In this document: piece after piece, positions 44,413 to 54,152 of the stretch
How positions within the stretch are numbered: position 1 is the stretch's first letter
Layout: each line of letters begins with the position of its first letter
Assembly (NCBI GenBank): GCA_016630955.3
Contig: CM049999.1
Span: 496,001-560,000, forward strand
Direction of reading: 5' to 3'
Length of the DNA: 64,000 nucleotides
From: Didymella arachidicola
Taxonomy: Eukaryota; Ascomycota; Dothideomycetes; Pleosporales; Didymellaceae
Program-made: the position numbers and the translations under genes
The notes under the pieces: generated by a model
Databases searched by the model: none
Told to the model about the DNA's origin: nothing
What the model saw: only the letters and a program-made list of their open reading frames with translations

Positions 44413-45398
44413 TCATCTGGGTCCAAAGCCTGGAGGGCCGAAGCCTGGCGGCGCACCCGGCGGCGGGCCGCCCGGGAAGCCGGCGGGGGGAGGATAGAAG
44501 TTGGCAGGCGCGCCGCTCGGGGGACGTGCGGGCAGCCCAGCAGGCGGCGGTGCGAGCACGGGAGGCGCACCAGGAGCCATGGGCGGCGGTCGCCCGTAGC
44601 CGCCAGGTCCGTTGGGCGTGCCGCCCATGCCCATGCGGGGGTCTACGCCCTGCGCCATCATGGGCGCGCCCGGAGGCACCATGGGCGTGGGTGGCTGGAA
44701 CAGGTGTGCAGGCAGCGGCTGGACGGCGGGCGCGACGCCGTGGGCCTTGGCCTGCTTCGCGAGCATGCGCTCGGCCTCGTCGCCGTGGCGCTCGCCCTTG
44801 CCGTCCTTCTTGTAGGCGTACTGGACCGAGATCTGCTTGCTCATCATGTACTGGCCGTGCATGCTGGCGATGGCGGCGTCGGACGAGTCGAAGTCGCCGA
44901 ACGAGATGAAGCCGTAGCCCTTGGACAGGCCGTGCTCGTCGCGGGCAATCTTGGGGGCGACGGTCAGCGGCCCAAACTGGCCGAAGGTGTCGTACAGCGT
45001 CTTCTCGTCGATCATGGAGTCGAGGTTGCCGACGAACAGCTCGGCGCCAATCTCGACGTTCTTCTGCTTGTCGGCCGCGGCCTTGTTGACGCGCAGGCGG
45101 CTGCCGTACAGGGCGACGTTGTTCATGATCTTGGAGGCGTAGTCGGCCTCGGCCTCGGTGTGGAACTCGACGAAGCCGAAGCTCTGGTGCTGGCTGTTGA
45201 CGCGGTCGACGGGCATGTTGACGTTGCGCACGCGGCCGGCGTTGAGCATCAGCTCGTGGAGGATGCGGGGGGTGACGCGCTCATGGAGGTTTCCGACGTA
45301 GACGGTGGCTTCCTTGTTCTGTTCCCTGCGGCGGATTAGGATAATCACGGTCGTAGTGACGGCCGAACTTACCAATGGCGCGCGCTCGGTGCCGACAT
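44413..45398 (-). CDS. HSH49: Splicing factor 3B subunit 4 (SF3b49/Hsh49)
   Basis: This U2 snRNP SF3b subunit binds pre-mRNA near the branch site and contacts Cus1/SF3B2. Two exons, 45398-45373 (only 26 nt) and 45325-44413, give 312 residues; the join makes MSAPSARHWEQNKEATVYVG. RRM1 (about 14-90) has RNP2 VYVGNL and RNP1-like QSFGFVEFH; RRM2 (about 102-180) has LFVGNL and KGYGFISF. The rest is Pro/Gly/Ala-rich (GAPPVLAPPPAGLP and repeats), ending in PPGFGPPGFGPR, as in SF3B4. The tiny first exon sets the start; the frame upstream in exon 2 is open but not coding-like. Divergent from TOM7, 239 bp apart. Confidence 0.95.
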
Positions 45399-45637
45399 GG
45401 TGGCAGGAGTGTGTGGTAGAGACGCTGTCACGAGTCCGGGGCCGAGGAGGCTGAAGTTTTGAAGCTTCGATGCGCCGCACCAGGTTCCGTCACTAGCGCG
45501 CCGTGCCCTAAGATTTTGGCAGAGCTGTGCCATCATCGCCGACAGCCCATCGCCGACAGTCCATCGCCCATCGCCCATCGCGTCCCACCTCACGCACGCT
45601 CCCCGACCGCCGACACACACGCCCGCACATCCACACC

Positions 45638-45916
45638 ATGTTCCAGCTGTCAGAAGAATCAAAGGCACGTCCTGCGCCGCTCCCTCACCAGCCACGCTGC
45701 CACCACCACACCACCACTAACACGGCACCAGGAGCGCATCGCGCGCATCATCGACGTCTCCCGCGTCGCCATCCACTACGGCTACCTGCCCTTCATCCTC
45801 TACCTTGGCTACTCGCAGAGCCAGCCCAAGCCCTCTCTCATCCGGTACCGCCTCCCGTCACTCCACGCAGAACCACCAGCTCACACGCCCGCAGCCTCTT
45901 CTCTCCCCTCGCATAA
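45638..45916 (+). CDS. TOM7: Mitochondrial outer-membrane translocase subunit Tom7
   Basis: Tom7 is a small tail-anchored subunit that tunes assembly and stability of the TOM protein-import complex. The gene has three exons, 45638-45664, 45732-45844 and 45895-45916, coding for 53 residues: MFQLSEESK, then ERIARIIDVSRVAIHYGYLP and FILYLGYSQSQPKPSLIR, then LFSPLA. The middle contains the single membrane span with the family's conserved Gly/Pro/Tyr pattern. Intron 1 must start with GC (AAG, then GCACGT at 45665) and end with CCAG at 45731; a GT donor two codons on would break the frame. Intron 2 is GT-AG, 50 nt. The gene is easily missed because no single frame covers it. Confidence 0.92.
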   Translation: MFQLSEESKARPAPLPHQPRCHHHTTTNTAPGAHRAHHRRLPRRHPLRLPALHPLPWLLAEPAQALSHPVPPPVTPRRTTSSHARSLFSPLA

Positions 45917-46744
45917 GCTCGCAACATGGCAATCGCAACCGCAATCGCGCACTTGACGACTGTCTACTTCCCTGTACAACACCAATAATTCGGCGCATCG
46001 GTATTCGGGGGATCGTGGCAGGACAGGCATCGGTGCATGGCAGCCGAAGTGGAGCTGCTACATGCCGGGACGCTCTCATCCATAGCATGTGCCACTCGAC
46101 CGTCTACGCACGGCATGACAATCGTATATCGTACAACAAGCACCAATTCAAAAGCAAACCATGGCCTGGCCTGGCCTGGCCAATCGTGAAGGCCTGCGGC
46201 GTGGCGTTGGCGACTCCCAAGAAACACGCTCTCTGACAAACACCACATCACCCCCTGCACGTGCGTGCTACAGCTGTTGGATTCCATCACTCCACATCCA
46301 TCTTGCTATCTCTGCACCCTGGCCTGCGCGGCTCGACCCTACTGACACCCGGCAGGGCTGTAACCGCATCGTCCGTCAGCGCCAATGATCGTCCGCTCCA
46401 ATCCCACGTGCTGGCCCGCCTACCTCCCCGTCGATCGCAGCTCTTCGACATCAGCACTTGCCGTTCACACGGCCCCACCAAACTGTCAAAATGGACCCTC
46501 GTTACCCACTGTATGGCTCCGCGTGTATGCTTGCGTCGGTGCTAGGCGCATCCTCTGCACCCTCCTCATCGCCCCCACGTCTGCTGTGCTTCAAGTACAG
46601 CATCAGCCTTCCCCCAGATCTACACCTACCACACCTGCAACCCTCAACACCGACGCATAGCTCATCCATACTACTCCCCTTGGCATCTGTCTGTCCAGTC
46701 GAGGCTACACACTATCATTACATGCGCCACCAAGTACATCCACA
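45917..46744. other. Spacer between TOM7 and the 46.7-kb gene
   Basis: I see no supported gene in these 828 bp. A short GGCCT tandem repeat (about 3.8 copies) lies at 46163-46181. The final 200 bp are C/T-rich, as expected for the leader of the next gene. Confidence 0.4.
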
Positions 46745-49036
46745 ATGGCTGTCCCCAACATAGGGGACATACTGATGCTGTCACAAGTCGCTTGGAAAAC
46801 TGGACGAGTCTTCACCGCAGGACGGAAAGACGCGCCGTCCGACTTCCACGCCGTCGAGACCGACATCAGTGGCCTGGCCCACGCTCTGAAGCTATTGGCA
46901 GAAGCACTGCACGCCGAGAATCGTGATGGGTTGATTCCCAAATCCCGTCAGACCACCCAAGATGGAGTGGCCATAATCCTGTCGTCCTGCAAAAGAACCA
47001 TTCATGACCTCGACTCCCTAGTCGACCGTTATCAAGTCATCAGGAGGCATCGCACCCCCGGCGGTTATGCCATAGAGCGCACCTGGAATGATCTTGTTCT
47101 GGCTCAATATGACACCATAATATGGACCGCCGAAGGAGGCAACTTGCGTGACCTCGGCAGTCTACTGCAGATGCATACGAAATCCATACGCCTGCTCACC
47201 GATGCCATACAAAGGTAGGAGCCTGTAAAGCGCCTGCATTCCTATCTAACCTTGTCCAGTCGCTCACTTTCCCAGCTGGAAACTGTAGTGACTCCCCTGG
47301 CTGAACGCTTCGACTCCATGTACGACCTACCTGGCAGTCTTGAGGACCAGCTCGAGCAAGTGTCACGCTTTGTACAGGAGCTGGCCCTGGTGAATTCACC
47401 CACCCAAGTACCACCCATACCGCAACGAAATCCAGCAAGATCGCCCATAGCAGAACTACCAGATCCCCTCAGTGCAGCTCCACTCTCCTTACCGCCACCA
47501 GCCTTGTCGCCTCGAAGAACCAGTCAGACGACCTTGCCAAGTTCTAAACGGCCATCTGCAGCTGCAGTCACTTCACCATCAATACCCGCTATCATGGACA
47601 CTCCACCTGTATTGCCACTCCCATCACCACCAACGCCACCCCGCAAGCGTGCGTCCGAGTTCAGTTTTGGAGGCTCGTCAGTCCGCGACTCTACAAGCAG
47701 TTATGCATCGTCCGTCTCGTCAGCGCCCTCGCGGACTTCCCCAAACACCAGGCACACGCTCATCTCCGTCGGCGAGTCTGTCCCTCTCCCACGGACTCCT
47801 CAACTAAGCGAGACTGAGACTGTGCGACCAAACACGAGCTCATCGACCCTGCTTCCATCCGTGGCGCAGCCAGCGCCTGACCTCAGTAGGATCAGATCAC
47901 CGTCGACACTGAGCCCCTTCCCAGCACGGCGAGACAGCATATCCAAGCTTCACCGCAGCTCGACCACTGCAAGCCAGAACGCTGCTTTTGAAAAGGACGC
48001 CTTCCGCAACTCCGCCGTGCTGTGCGACGTGTAAGTCCTCCTTGCGCGCACTGCACGCTGTCTCGAACATTGACTAACATCGCCCAGCCGCGGCACTCTT
48101 GTTGAGTACTCGCAACCGACACAGCCCGATCCCGACTGTCCTGGCAACGTCATGGAGATTGAAATGGTCGAAGCATGCGACTCGTGTCGCATCGCCGTCG
48201 TCCGCAAGCGCATTACAGACTCGGAGACGAAAAGAGTACGCGTCGTGACGTCCATCTGGGCATTCAGCTCAGACAACAACGTGCGCGTCGAGCTCGCCAT
48301 GTCCGACGACTCCGCCTACATCCCCTACTCCTCCTACTTCTCGCTCGAAAAGGTCAGCATGACAGTCCCCTGCGAGCTCAAATTCCACGACGTCCGGTAC
48401 GGAAACCGCTTACTCCGCACCGCGCGCACGAGCTGGGTCAACTTTGTCTTCGCCGACGCCGAGGGCGCAACGCTCTTCCAGAACGAAATCATGGGCCGCA
48501 CGCTCCTCGCCACATTCCGCACCAGCAAAACAATGCGCATCCACGACGGCCCCATGGCAGCCTTCGCGTACGCAGAGCAAATGTGCGCCCTCGAGAACCT
48601 GCGCATCTGGGAAGACGCAGACACGGGTGCGGTAATCGGCCTAGTGCACTTCTCGGCCAGCTTCAGACCAGGCTATCTCGCCTTCTACCTCAACAGCAGC
48701 AACCACTCCGTCTCGGTAACGGACTGCGGCGCGCGCGAGGTAAAAATCAAGGGCCTCCGGGTCCCGATCGCGGAAACAAGCCGAGCGATGAGAAAGGACA
48801 GCGTTGTCGACGATGCGGAGACCATCACAGAGCCAGTTGGCACTAAAAAGCGGAGAGACAGCGCTACAGCAGCGAAAAAGGAGAAGAAAGCGGATATCGA
48901 CCGCAAGAGGGTTATCAGCGGTGCGCGGATCGAGTTTGCGAGTGAGGCCGGAAAGAAGGAGTTTCTGGCGTTGGTAAAGGAGTATCAGTCGCCGGAGAGG
49001 TTGTGCGAGTTGCCGGATTTGCTGGGTGTTAATTGA
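46745..49036 (+). CDS. Fungal protein with STAND-type N-terminal helices and Ser/Pro-rich linker
   Basis: Three exons (46745-47214, 47260-48030, 48088-49036) join in frame to 729 residues. Residues 1-200 are helical (IGDILMLSQVAWKTGRVFTA, then ETDISGLAHALKLLAEALHA and TIHDLDSLVDRYQVIR), like the N-terminal domain found in many fungal NLR/STAND and ankyrin proteins. Residues 200-440 form a disordered linker rich in Ser, Pro and Thr, with many SP/TP sites. The C-terminal 300 residues look like a globular beta-rich domain (VEACDSCRIAVVRKRITDSE; SWVNFVFADAEGATLFQNEI), followed by a basic stretch (TKKRRDSATAAKKEKKADID) that could be a nuclear signal. No nucleotide-binding or repeat domain is present. 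Biochemical function is unknown; a role as adaptor is only a guess from layout. Confidence 0.75.
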
Positions 49037-49256
49037 CGCTTTTCGCCCGATGAGAGACGGAGTCGAGCGTGACGCTACGGGCTTTGGACCTACCCCACGA
49101 ATAGTGATGTGTTGTTGTACGTGCTTTGAGGTGTTGAGGTTGTTTCTCCGCTCATGCGGTGCTATGTGATTGAACTGGGTGGCGTCGATCTTCGTTGTAA
49201 AACATCCATACGTTCTCATCCAAGTCACAGGCTCGCGCATCACTTAACACCCCCTC

Positions 49257-49909
49257 CTACTCCCCCCTCCCCCTCTCCTCAAACTCACTCTCATACGCCC
49301 TCCACACCGCCATATCCGCCTGCAGTTTCTTATTCGACCGAACCGCCTGATGATACCTCACCATGCGCGCATCCGCCTCGACCATGCCGCCGAAGATCAT
49401 GGCGGACATTTGAATGTATCTGCGATATTTATCCGTCAGTAGCGATCGCAAGGGGCGTGGATGGATGTGAAAATACGTTTTGAACTGCACGGTCAAACCA
49501 CGGTACAGCGGCGAGAAGGCGTATGCGACGCCGCCGGCGAGGGCGAAGAAAGCGCCCCACTGGGTCGATGTTAGCGTGTTGTCGATAGAAGCAAGGTACA
49601 GAAAATGCAGAGACGCGGATTCCTATACCTAGCATCTCCTTCTTCAACCCACGCATCACCACTGCATAGAACCCCAATAATCAATGACGTAACACCACCA
49701 CCACCACGCACCCAGCAAACCCACCACCGCACAATCAATCCCCAGCGCACAACCTCACAAAACCGCACAGAATCTTAAAAAACAACAGCTCCAAGATAAT
49801 ACAACGTTTAACATACCTTGACACCACCATACGCACCGCCCTTGACCGCCTCCCACGCCGCCTGATTGGTCTCGGCGTCCTTTGTCAGACTGCCGTGTTC
49901 GCGTACCAT
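49257..49909 (-). CDS. Rcf3/Rcf2-N-terminal-like mitochondrial membrane protein
   Basis: Three exons (49909-49817, 49559-49477, 49419-49257) join in frame to 112 residues. The second join removes a 57-nt intron with a typical branch (CTACTGAC) and gives LTVQFKTYIQMSAMIFGGMV. The protein has two hydrophobic segments, GGVKWGAFFALAGGVAYAF and IQMSAMIFGGMVEA, linked by SPLYRGLTVQFKTY, and a charged C-terminal helix. This arrangement resembles yeast Rcf3 and the N-terminal half of Rcf2, which associate with respiratory supercomplexes in the inner membrane. That assignment is by eye and remains an inference. Intron 1 is 257 nt, unusually long here. An in-frame ATG at 49996 would add 29 residues but does not look coding. 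Confidence 0.7.
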
Positions 49910-50775
49910 AGTGTCCTGTCCGGCGATTGTTACCGCGATGGGAAGGGAACACGCATCGAGGTGGATGACTGCCAGACAATGGAGGTGATGTTGCATCGAA
50001 GCTCTAGCGTTGCGGGCACTAGTCGGACCATGGACAGGGATGCCGAGGATGGGGATCGGCGCGATTCGGCAGGTTACGAAGGAGCTCGTTTTTTATGAGG
50101 AATCACTCACAAGAACACCGCAACAAGCCTCCTACTTGTGCTTGTAGGCTTTAACACAACAACGCGTTTATTTAATTAAAATTCTGTAATATCGTAGAGG
50201 GGAGACTTCTCTATCTATCTAGGTATTTTTTTTTATAAATTTATGCAAAGGTGTTGTTACTATAGCGTGTGGAATACAGAGAGTTTAGTTGATGTTCTGG
50301 CTAGTGATTCCTCATAGAAAATGAGCTCCTTCGTAGCGGTAGCGGCTTGCGCCATGTTTTTGTAGTTATGGGGAATGTGATGGGTTGATTGCTTGCGAGT
50401 TGACAGAGTTCCGGTTGTGCGGCGCGAAAGCTTTTCTTCATGTCTGATGGGTCGAAACAGGATGTGATGTGATGTTGGACTAGTACTCTGCAGCTCTCAC
50501 TACAAGCCACAAGCTCTCTATCCCGATCCAAAGCTCGATCTCCCCAATAAAGGCTTATCCTCGTCCAACTACACGACAAGCGGCGAGTTTCAGCCCCTGC
50601 CTTCGGACGTGTCCACATCAACCTCTGAACTCGTATTCTCTTCGGTCCACTGCCCGCCCATCATATGCGCTAGGCTGGAGCGGCGTTGAGGAGTGACCTC
50701 AGGCGTCAACTCTCTAGTCTCCACGATGATCTCAACTGAACCCTTAAACCGGACTCGAGGAACAGTCAGCGCCTT
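49910..50775. other. A/T-rich spacer, no gene seen
   Basis: About 870 bp. The middle (50150-50260) is markedly A/T-rich with T runs, unlike its surroundings. An approximate inverted pair (AAACGAGCTCCTTCGTAA type at about 50080-50100 and 50320-50336) flanks it; GAGCTCCTTCGTA occurs there on opposite strands. It could be a small degenerate element. No coding sequence is evident. Confidence 0.35.
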
Positions 50776-53312
50776 CTAGCCGCCTTTCCTCTCCGCGAAT
50801 TCGATGTGCTGAGCCGTTGGTTCGTCGGCAGGCACCTCTTTCACGTCCACCATTTGAATGTCCCGACTCTGCGTGTCTACCTCCATGGGGTCACTTCGGA
50901 TGCCAACCATGGCATCGATCCCGCCGTTGACCTCGACCATTTCGCGCACGCCTTCGCCATCCATCTCAGTGTTGGGTGTCAGTGTCGCGGAGCTCATGCT
51001 GGAGCTTTGTTTGCTCTTCTCATGGAACTGCCGAGAACTGATGTTAGCCCAGTCGTGATTGTACTCTGGTGGATCACCAGAATTATTCCAATCCCCTCTC
51101 ACCTCATCTCCGAAATCCTCCCATCCATTGGCTGAGCCCAGATTATGACTCTTCTGCAACTCCTCCAGGAAGCACAGCTTGTCTTTCTTGACGAACTCCT
51201 CCATGGGCTCTGACAGAGGAATGGGTTTCTCGGACATAGCGGTGTCGTTGGCGTAGATGAGTAGTGCTGACGCAGCTTCAGAGGTCGCTCGTTCAAGGAC
51301 TTGTTGCCGATCTACACGGTCGCGGATGATATTTGCAGTGCCGGACTCATTGTCGTACTGTATGCGCCACCATTGCTTTGCGCCAGGGACGTTGGAAGTA
51401 GTGTCAGGGTGCAAAACATAGATGACATCGCGGCGGGTTGCCACACCGCAAAGCTGGTATGGATGTTGCATTGCGTTCTGGGGAGACTGCCCTTCCGGAT
51501 AGTCGGGGCCTGTAAGGTCGACGAGAGCTTCAGCACCATCGTCAACGATAGGCTTGAAGTACATAGCAATGGCATCGAGGGCTGCTTGTGCTTGTTTGTG
51601 TTGCTGCTCGAGAGCTAGCAGGATCAGCAAACACCCTGCGAACATGTGTCGATCACTTACCAGCTAACTTGCTCTCGATGCTATCGTGCAGCTTTTGTAG
51701 CTGAGACAGCGTTGCCGTATCCTTTTCGTTGACTTCGTCTTCGTCTGGCTTTGGCTGGAAAGCTTTCATGCTTGTCCTTATCAACTTCAAAGACTCAATC
51801 TTTTTCGAATTGCACTTTGCCGGTGTATGATACATGAGCAGGTCAACCTGATCCTTAATCGCGTCGATTTTCTTGCTGTGCACCGCTGTCGCTTCGAACA
51901 TCGATTTTATGATGTGTCTATTCTTCTCGAGGTACCTGTCCGCGTACAGGGTGGCCGGAACGCGGCAACCGAGCTCGTTGACATCCTGCTTAGCTCCTTC
52001 CAGGCGGAAAATCAAGACGTTGCTGATGTTCATGATATGAGCGGTTCCTTCCGGGTGAGGAAATAACGATTCATCGAGCACGTCGTAGATATCTGCGGGG
52101 CGCCCTTCACGCTTAGTTACGGTGCCGTCAAAGATAAAGCTGTTGACCCGCTGTTGTGCATTGACAACGGATCGTAAGACACCATCCATTTCAAAGTTTG
52201 GGTCCTGCTTGGCGTATGCCTCACTCCAGATTAGCAGAAATTTTAGCAGGTCGTCGTCTGGCTCTGGTAAAAGGGGCGCTTCGAGTGACTTCCAGGCGTC
52301 CATTTCGAGCATGGACTCGATTGTTGTATACGCGCGGTCAGTGTTGTCCAGGAACGCCATGAGGCGCTGTGTCTCGTAGATGATGTCGAGCTCGTGGGCC
52401 TCATTCCATCCGATGTAGTCGTCCACTATACGTGTACGTCCTGTGGGATTGCCTTTCCACCATTCTTCGCCGACCCAGTAGTCATCTTGTGTCACGGCGG
52501 GCGACAAAAGCGCGTTTCGGAATTGCGGGATAGAGTGTAAGATGGTGAGCAACGCTGGGAAGTAGTTGAACCTCGGTGATGGCTTCAGAATGGCAGGCTG
52601 GCCCTCTTCCCGCTGCCTCTGGCTCGGTACTGGGTCGGCGATGTATTCGGCAGCCGTAGTAGCTGGCACCATCTGCCACTGGCTCGGGTCATAGTCGTTT
52701 CGCGTGGCAGGTCCAAAGACGGGTTTGGTGTTACCTGTAACGCCTGATTCTTGCCCATTTTCGATACCTGGCAGTACGTCAGCCATGATCTTTCTTACGC
52801 AGCACTTCCTCCGCCATAGACTGACTCTGCATAGGATCATCTCCCGCGTGTGTCGACAAGGCTGAGCCTGGGCGCGTGCCTATCCGCGAGTTAGGCCGAG
52901 TAGGTGCTGTGCTGTTGGCGCCGCTGCGGGGGTGGTTATCGAATCCTAGTGGGAAGTCAATACTGAATGCTAAGCAAAGCGCGTCAGTTGGCGTCCATGC
53001 GATTACCTGAGTAAGGTGCCAACGTACTGGGCACGCTGTTGTTCGTGTCATCGCCATATCTGCTCGCGCCAAATGCGCTCTCGTCCCACGTCGGCTTCGA
53101 TCCGTCGATGAGCTTGTGTACGGCCGTCATGTCTGAGCTAAAGACCTTGTCTGCCGCCTGCTCCAGGTTGCCGTTGAAGACCTGCCCTCCTTCAGTACAG
53201 CGGTTCGTGGTTGCAGGGACTTTGTGCGGACCTTGAGTAGCTTCTGGCAGTCCTCGTAGCCCAGCTGGTAGCCGCTGAGCTCTTGGAGCATCGTCGCATC
53301 GCCGTCCGCCAT
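50776..53312 (-). CDS. USP25/28-like ubiquitin-binding protein, probably catalytically dead
   Basis: Five exons (53312-53232, 53181-53028, 52969-52799, 52734-51661, 51614-50776) join in frame to 772 residues. Residues about 8-45 form a UBA-like domain (GYQLGYEDCQKLLK then VFNGNLEQAADKVFS). A disordered stretch follows, then from about 137 a domain laid out like a USP: VFGPATRNDYDPSQWQMVP, then RFNYFPALLTILHSIPQFRN, QRLMAFLDNTDRAY, SFIFDGTVTKREG and, near the end, YQLCGVATRRDVIYVLHPD followed by KQWWRIQYDNE and ALLIYAND. The Cys box (expected near 190-195) and His box (expected near 555-565) are in the right places but lack the catalytic Cys and Gly-His. The C-terminus is acidic and disordered. 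Such proteins are usually labelled ubiquitin-interaction proteins in fungi. Confidence 0.75.
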
Positions 53313-54152
53313 GTTAGCTCTCTTGATGGATGTGGGGTCGGTCGTATTGATGCGGTTGGTGGTGGAGCGCTCAGGCTCTGTCCTGGCGCAGCGCAATCGA
53401 TGTAGCAATCGGCACGTGTACTAGCAATATGCTAGGGTAGCAAATATGTGAGAACAGGACGTCGTGCAACTATCCAAGCGTCGCCGTGTGTTTGGCATCT
53501 TCGTGGGGAAGTGCAGTCCACGCTCAAGCTACGGAAGCTGCGCTGCGGGCAATGACGACGCGAGTTGCAGGGATCAGCTCCTCGAACGCGCTTTCTTCGC
53601 CGCGGCGGTCTCTTGTGACACCAACCAAGCATACCACTTCTTAGACAAGTGCTGCAGTCACTTTGAGAGTCTCTCATTAAGAGAGACGGCCAACAACTGT
53701 CTTGCTCGATACGGTGGAAAGTTCAGCCTGAGCGAGGGCCACCCACCTGCCGCCGTGACCTGCGGCTGGCTGAAGCCAAGGCGCGAGGCTTGCACTGGAT
53801 GGTAATGTAAGGCCGCTGCAAGATGCAGACAGACGGAGGTGTAGGAGCTTCGACCTTTACTGGGCCAAATCTAGCCTTTAGCCTTGCGAGCCGTATGCCC
53901 TCTGGTCCACTAGATCAACGACATGTTCTGGGCTACTCATCAGCCAGCAGCTGATCATGAACGCCATGCAGCCATTTATGCACGCAGCTAGCTCACAGAC
54001 TCTTTGCCAGCACACATTGAGTTCGCAATGAAGTCTAGGTGCAAGTAGCGCCCGATTCACGCCTGCGGCTGAGTATGGGGGAGTTAGATATTTGATGGCT
54101 CTTGCCCGCCTACTGACATCGAGCGATATCCTGGTGCATCTTACTGACAACG
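53313..54152. other. Divergent promoter region, no gene seen
   Basis: This 840-bp region lies between the divergent starts at 53312 and 54153. Open frames on both strands show no protein features. It should hold both promoters. Confidence 0.4.
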
